Assembly: GCA_015487555.1 (NCBI GenBank)
Contig: WFPK01000015.1
Location: 1 to 54,464, forward strand
DNA length: 54,464 nucleotides
Direction: 5' to 3'
From: Phycisphaerales bacterium
GTDB taxonomy: Bacteria; Planctomycetota; Phycisphaerae; Phycisphaerales; UBA1924
This document shows positions 50,762 to 54,464 of this stretch, piece after piece. The notes below the pieces were generated by a model. It was not told where the DNA came from and did not search any database. It worked only from the letters and a program-made list of their open reading frames with translations. The translations under genes were made by a program, and so were the position numbers. How positions within the stretch are numbered: the first letter of the stretch is position 1; each line of letters starts with the position of its first letter.

Positions 50762-51160
50762 ATGCAGACACTTGCCTCATCAAACGAAATCAGTGCCTAC
50801 CTCCCGATTCTGCTGATGGTCATCGGTGCTGCCGGTTTCGGCGCAATGAACCTGATGGCCTCGTTCATGCTCGGCCCACGCCGAGCGGGGAAACGCAAGG
50901 GCGACACCTACGAATCGGGTATGGACTATGTCGGCACCGCCCGCAAACGATTCAATATCCGGTTCTACCTCATCGCGATGGTCTTTCTCGTCTTCGATGT
51001 CGAAGTGATCTTCCTCTATCCTTGGGCACAGACCTTCACAAGCCTCGACCCGATGAGCGAATCCTCGCGAATCTGGCTCTTGCGCATCCTCTTCTTCCTC
51101 TTCACCACCCTCGTCGCCTACATCTATGGGTACCGCAAAGGCGTGTTCAAGTTCGATTGA
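50762..51160 (+). CDS. nuoA: NADH-quinone oxidoreductase subunit A
   Basis: A 132-residue membrane subunit of respiratory complex I with three membrane helices. It has the NuoA/ND3 loop YESGMDYVGTARKRFNIRFY and the conserved helix YLIAMVFLVFDVEVIFLYPW with its acidic residues. The usual loop cysteine of NuoA (ESG.xP, YECG in others) is Ser here, as in many bacteria. nuoB, which normally follows, is absent; the next gene is a DUF2752 protein 68 bases on. The rest of complex I must be elsewhere. Confidence 0.94.
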   Translation: MQTLASSNEISAYLPILLMVIGAAGFGAMNLMASFMLGPRRAGKRKGDTYESGMDYVGTARKRFNIRFYLIAMVFLVFDVEVIFLYPWAQTFTSLDPMSESSRIWLLRILFFLFTTLVAYIYGYRKGVFKFD

Positions 51161-51228
51161 ACATCGAACCCAAACCAAGAATCGACGCATAAACAGGGAT
51201 CAGATGGGCATTTGAGGCGTACATCCAT

Positions 51229-51693
51229 ATGCAGATGAACCAATCAAGCCCAAGAGTGACAGAGCGCACGACCCCGCTAAGAGCAACACTGGGCGATCGG
51301 ATCGGCGCAGGGGCGATTGCACTCATGTCCCTCGCGGTGCTCTCGATCGCGGCATGGCTCGCCCCGGCATCCCAAGGACACGGCACACACACACAACTCG
51401 GACTCTCGCCCTGCATGTGGGCCACAGCCCTCGACAGACCCTGCCCGACCTGTGGCATGACCACCTCGTTCTCATACGCCGGGCAAGGATCATGGATCCA
51501 ATCCGCCAAGACCCAGCCGATGGGAACACTCCTCACACTCATGACCGCGACAGTCTTCTGGGGAGCATTGATCCAGACCACCACGGGTGCCCGATTCAAC
51601 TCGGTCATCGAACCCGCACTCCGTCCTCGGACTTTCCTCATTCTCGGAATCCTGCTCCTTGGCGCATGGTTCTACAAAATCACAACATGGTAA
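51229..51693 (+). CDS. DUF2752 membrane protein
   Basis: A 154-residue protein with two or three hydrophobic helices (AGAIALMSLAVLSIAAWLAP near 27-46, TLLTLMTATVFWGALIQT, FLILGILLLGAWFYKI). The DUF2752 core is PCMWATALDRPCPTCGMTTS, with Cys72 and Cys75 spaced as in the family CPxCGxTR motif, although the following Arg is replaced by Thr-Ser. The function of the family is unknown. An alternative ATG lies two codons downstream. The next gene starts 8 bases after the stop, or overlaps it if ATG 51687 is used. Confidence 0.85.
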   Translation: MQMNQSSPRVTERTTPLRATLGDRIGAGAIALMSLAVLSIAAWLAPASQGHGTHTQLGLSPCMWATALDRPCPTCGMTTSFSYAGQGSWIQSAKTQPMGTLLTLMTATVFWGALIQTTTGARFNSVIEPALRPRTFLILGILLLGAWFYKITTW

Positions 51694-51701
51694 ACACCCC
51701 A

Positions 51702-52373
51702 ATGAATAGACGACGCATCACAAACCGAATCATCTTCACCGTATGCACGCTGTTGATCGGTTCGCAGCTCTCCGGGTGCATCATCGGCGCCGCCATCGGT
51801 GGCATGGCCGAATCGGCACATCGCACCGGCAAGCATGAGGTCGAGGCCGAGTACACCGGAATCAGTGGCCATTCGTTCGCCGTCGTCGTCAGCGCCAATC
51901 GACTCATCGAAGCCAACAACCCAGGCATCACCGCCAGACTTACCATGCGGATCAACGACCGGCTCATCCAGAACGCCAACCCCTCCTACGCCATCCCAAG
52001 CGCAGACCTGCTCACCGTACTCTACAACACGCCCCAATGGGTCGCCCTGCCCCGAGGCGAAGTCGCCGAGATGCTCGGGGTCGAACGGTTGATCGTCTTT
52101 GAACTCACCGAATACACCCTCCATGAGCCAGGCAATCAGTATGTCTGGGATGGCTCGGGCTCGGGTATTGTGACTGTGTACGAATCCGACTCGGGGTTCC
52201 CCGACGATCCCGTCTTTGAAAAAGCTATCCGTGTCAAGTTCCCGGATTCTCGCGGATTTATGCGAGCCGACATCCCCGAAGCTGCTGTCACAACCGAGCT
52301 CTCCAACCGCCTGATCAACCGCGTCGCCTGGCTCTTCTATACACACGAAGAATCGAATATCATCCCCTATTGA
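51702..52373 (+). CDS. Lipoprotein, unknown function
   Basis: From the ATG at 51702 the protein has 223 residues; an in-frame ATG at 51687 is possible. A lipoprotein signal peptide ends in the lipobox LSGC (Cys26) after FTVCTLLIGSQ, followed by a Gly-rich stretch (IIGAAIGGM). The mature domain is alpha/beta with segments such as PSYAIPSADLLTVLYNTPQW and LGVERLIVFELTEYTLHEPG, recalling periplasmic GNA1162/LptE-like or CsgG-neighbour lipoproteins that assemble from small alpha/beta domains. I cannot name a family. It is similar in size and layout to the next lipoprotein, 7 bases downstream. Confidence 0.78.
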   Translation: MNRRRITNRIIFTVCTLLIGSQLSGCIIGAAIGGMAESAHRTGKHEVEAEYTGISGHSFAVVVSANRLIEANNPGITARLTMRINDRLIQNANPSYAIPSADLLTVLYNTPQWVALPRGEVAEMLGVERLIVFELTEYTLHEPGNQYVWDGSGSGIVTVYESDSGFPDDPVFEKAIRVKFPDSRGFMRADIPEAAVTTELSNRLINRVAWLFYTHEESNIIPY

Positions 52374-52380
52374 GCGCAAC

Positions 52381-53055
52381 ATGAACACACACACATTCAC
52401 AAACCCAATACGCAGACGCGCAGGCATACTTGCGTGCCTGATCGCATACTTCATCATGATCCCCGGGTGCAATGTCATCACCCCGATCGCCTATGCGATC
52501 CACGGGCCCGAGAAGATCATGCCCGCCTACACACTCGACAAAGAACTCAAGACCGTCGTCTTTGTCGATGACCCATCGAGCCGGATCACCCAGCGCAGAC
52601 TTCGATACGCCATCGCCGACCGAGCAACCAAAGAGCTCCTCGCCAAACGCATCCTCGTCGACATGCTCGACCCCCGAGGCATCCTCACCGCAGCGAGCAA
52701 CGAACGCTATGGCGAGCAGATGAGCATCTCCGAGCTGGGCAAATCCGTCGGCGCCGATATCGTCATCTACGCGGTCGTCACTGAGTTCTCGCTCACGCCT
52801 GAAACCGGTGCCTATATCCCCCGCGCCACCATGCGCGTCAAGGTCATTGATGTGGCCCAGGGCAAACGAATCTGGCCCAGCGACGAGATGGGGGCGGTCG
52901 CCAATATCCAAATCCCACAAAAACCGGGCTCAACCCCAAGATCCTCAGGCGAGCGCCTCGAAGTCGAACAGACACTCGCCAATCGCGCCGGGATCGGTTT
53001 GGCTCAGCTTTTCTACAAACATGAGATCACCGAGACGGTATTATTCCGCCGGTGA
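52381..53055 (+). CDS. Lipoprotein, unknown function (second)
   Basis: A 224-residue protein with a lipoprotein signal peptide (RAGILACLIAYFIMIPGC, lipobox Cys30). The mature part has strands and helices such as KTVVFVDDPSSRITQRRLRY, ELGKSVGADIVIYAVVTEFS and RATMRVKVIDVAQGKRIWPS. The pattern GADIVIYAVV...MRVKVIDVAQGKRIWP is typical of TolB-N/CsgG-like lipoproteins that build an alpha/beta sandwich in the periplasm. It probably acts with the preceding lipoprotein. Its stop overlaps the GTG start of the next gene (GTGA). Confidence 0.78.
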   Translation: MNTHTFTNPIRRRAGILACLIAYFIMIPGCNVITPIAYAIHGPEKIMPAYTLDKELKTVVFVDDPSSRITQRRLRYAIADRATKELLAKRILVDMLDPRGILTAASNERYGEQMSISELGKSVGADIVIYAVVTEFSLTPETGAYIPRATMRVKVIDVAQGKRIWPSDEMGAVANIQIPQKPGSTPRSSGERLEVEQTLANRAGIGLAQLFYKHEITETVLFRR

Positions 53056-54044
53056 ATGAATCAGCTGTCCAACACGATGTTGTCCACCTCGTCGCTGCCC
53101 CGAGCGCGACCCCCGAGATTCACACGCGCGGGCGCACGATCCCGACGCTGCTGTGCGCCCAGGCGATCGAGCAAGGACTCACCCCCCCGGGACACATCAT
53201 CCTCATCGGCGACACCTCGTGCGAATCCCAGGCGCGCCTGCTCGGGCTCGACTGGCACACCCGGCTCACCCCACCCCTCGGCGATCCCGAGATGCTCAAA
53301 AGACGCATCAAGCGCCTGACCAAGGGCGCTTCGCGCATCATCTGCTGGAACGACGAACTCGCCGTCTTGCTCCGAGGCATCCCCGCCGAGCTCGACCTGA
53401 TCTCCACCTCGCCAACAAACGCCCCCGCCTATGTCTCCAAACGCGTTTCGATCCGGTGCTTTGAACAAACCGATTGCGACTACTGGACTGACCGAGCCAA
53501 CAACGCAACGCTCGATGCGCTCCTCCCCCCAACGCTCGACAACCTTGCTGACACCAACCGCCCGATTACCCGCGCCTCGGTTGGCATCGACGACAACGCC
53601 ATGTGCATCGGCGTGCTCGCCGATCGTCCCTCCGACATCGACGCTCGCGAGCTCACCTTCCTCCTCGGGCTCCTCAACGCATCGGGCTATTGCCTCACCG
53701 GGATCGTCCCTTCCACCGCCAATCACCTCGCTGCAGCCCGCCGTCACCATCGCGGGCTCGGGGCTCGGTTCCAATTCCTCGTCGCGACCGATCCCATCAC
53801 CTCACTCCTGCCCGTCTTTGACGCACTGATCCATCCCTGCTTCGATGGCTCGGGTTCATCCATGCTCATCGAACGCATGTGCGAGAACGCCGATGTCCCC
53901 GTGCTTCGCCTCAAACACTCGGGCAGAGCCGGGCTCTCAAGAGCACCCGGCGTCGCCGGCCCGATCATCGAACACCTCGACGAGTTGATCCAATCCAACC
54001 AAGCATCCCAACCCACTTCCCAATCAGAGCCGACCCATGCCTGA
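53052..54044 (+). CDS. Unknown protein, possibly glycosyltransferase-like
   Basis: The start is GTG at 53052, overlapping the lipoprotein stop. The 330-residue protein is soluble, without signal peptide. Parts such as AIEQGLTPPGHIILIGDTSC and a late segment DALIHPCFDGSGSSMLIERM followed by ENADVPVLRLKHSGR resemble the two halves of a GT-B glycosyltransferase (the late one like the donor-site ExxP..EAMA region), but the first Gly-rich loop is not convincing. I treat the function as unknown. It overlaps the phosphatase gene by 8 bases. Confidence 0.65.
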   Translation: MNESAVQHDVVHLVAAPSATPEIHTRGRTIPTLLCAQAIEQGLTPPGHIILIGDTSCESQARLLGLDWHTRLTPPLGDPEMLKRRIKRLTKGASRIICWNDELAVLLRGIPAELDLISTSPTNAPAYVSKRVSIRCFEQTDCDYWTDRANNATLDALLPPTLDNLADTNRPITRASVGIDDNAMCIGVLADRPSDIDARELTFLLGLLNASGYCLTGIVPSTANHLAAARRHHRGLGARFQFLVATDPITSLLPVFDALIHPCFDGSGSSMLIERMCENADVPVLRLKHSGRAGLSRAPGVAGPIIEHLDELIQSNQASQPTSQSEPTHA

Positions 54045-54464
54045 TCCAGATTCCAAGACCAGCGTCCTCTTCGTCTGCCTGGGCAACATCTGCCGATCCC
54101 CCCTCGCCGACGGCATCTTCACCCACCTCGTCAATCAACAAAACCTCAGCGATCAGTTCCACATCGACTCCTGCGGCACAGGCTCTTGGCATGTCGGCAA
54201 CCCACCCGACCCCCGCTCGATCCTCACCGCTTCCAAAAACAACATCGACCTGACCGACCTTCGCGCCCGCCAATTCGATGCCGACCGTGATCCCGTTGAG
54301 TTCGACTGGATCATCCCAATGGACGCATCAAACCGCCGCGAACTCATCACCCAAGGCACACCCAAAGCCAAAGTTCACCTGATGCGCTCCTTCGACCCCA
54401 CCATCACCACCAAAAAAGTCCCCGATGTCCCCGACCCCTACTACGGCGGCGACGACGGCTTCGA
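54037..54464 (+). CDS. Low-molecular-weight protein-tyrosine phosphatase (cut by window end)
   Basis: 142 residues are visible and the frame runs off the window end. The P-loop is CLGNICRS with Cys14 and Arg20 (CX5R), and the general-acid loop is visible as PDPYYGG near the end, so little is missing. LMW-PTPs often regulate polysaccharide export kinases or arsenate reduction. The ATG at 54037 overlaps the upstream stop by 8 bases, so it belongs to the same operon as the possible glycosyltransferase and the two lipoproteins, which favours a cell-surface role (inference). Confidence 0.94.
   Translation, partial: MPDPDSKTSVLFVCLGNICRSPLADGIFTHLVNQQNLSDQFHIDSCGTGSWHVGNPPDPRSILTASKNNIDLTDLRARQFDADRDPVEFDWIIPMDASNRRELITQGTPKAKVHLMRSFDPTITTKKVPDVPDPYYGGDDGF

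Overview
The window looks like a chromosomal segment of a planctomycete, most likely class Phycisphaerae. This is inferred from gene style, not from a marker gene: a type IV pilin-like protein with an FTLIELLVV leader, a membrane protein with a CxxCGYNLRG zinc ribbon, paired ECF sigma/anti-sigma genes, two different GroELs, and large envelope TPR/ExbBD clusters. GC content is fairly high almost everywhere. Gene density is high, with many 4-nt ATGA/GTGA overlaps. I see no rRNA, tRNA, CRISPR array, prophage or transposase gene.

Layout. 1-2763 (+): end of a histidine-utilisation operon (hutU partial, hutG, hutI). 2862-4756 (-): elbB, an FMN reductase and a small secreted protein. 5005-6521 (+): a TPR protein coupled to a divergent sigma-70-like protein with a C-terminal membrane anchor. 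6687-11387 (-): hrpA helicase and a BtpA-family protein. 11546-13114 (+): a POT peptide transporter of unusual composition. 13191-14748 (-): an M50 protease, rplT and rpmI. 14906-19139: two ECF sigma/anti-sigma modules arranged back to back; one anti-sigma carries a pilin-like exported domain and the other is followed by a helical exported protein. 19125-19523 (-): a tRNA-binding-fold protein. 19594-29616 (-): eight tightly coupled genes encoding a von Willebrand A protein with a TonB-like anchor, ExbB, two ExbDs, large TPR proteins and a degenerate J-domain protein. 29810-31220 (+): pyrH and frr. 31330-34171 (-): SppA and a zinc-ribbon membrane protein. 34276-35268 (+): MoxR ATPase. 35320-39469 (-): a fused FAD/Fe-S dehydrogenase and a pseudopilin-like protein. 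39846-40316 (+): RidA. 40421-50380 (-): transaldolase, acyl-CoA ligase, a possible propeller protein, acpS, fmdB, grpE, dnaJ, groEL, groES and groEL. 50762-54464 (+): nuoA, a DUF2752 protein, two lipoproteins, an unknown protein and a low-molecular-weight phosphatase cut by the window end.

The strongest candidate for an undescribed system is the eight-gene vWA-ExbB-ExbD-ExbD-TPR cluster (19594-29616). It has a complete proton-channel set but no TonB, and its vWA protein carries the SxxxH membrane anchor normally found in TonB. The second theme is a set of REP-like palindromic repeats (families A, B and C). They occupy the spacers of the chaperonin operon and the gaps between convergent genes, and one copy shows compensatory changes that preserve its hairpin.
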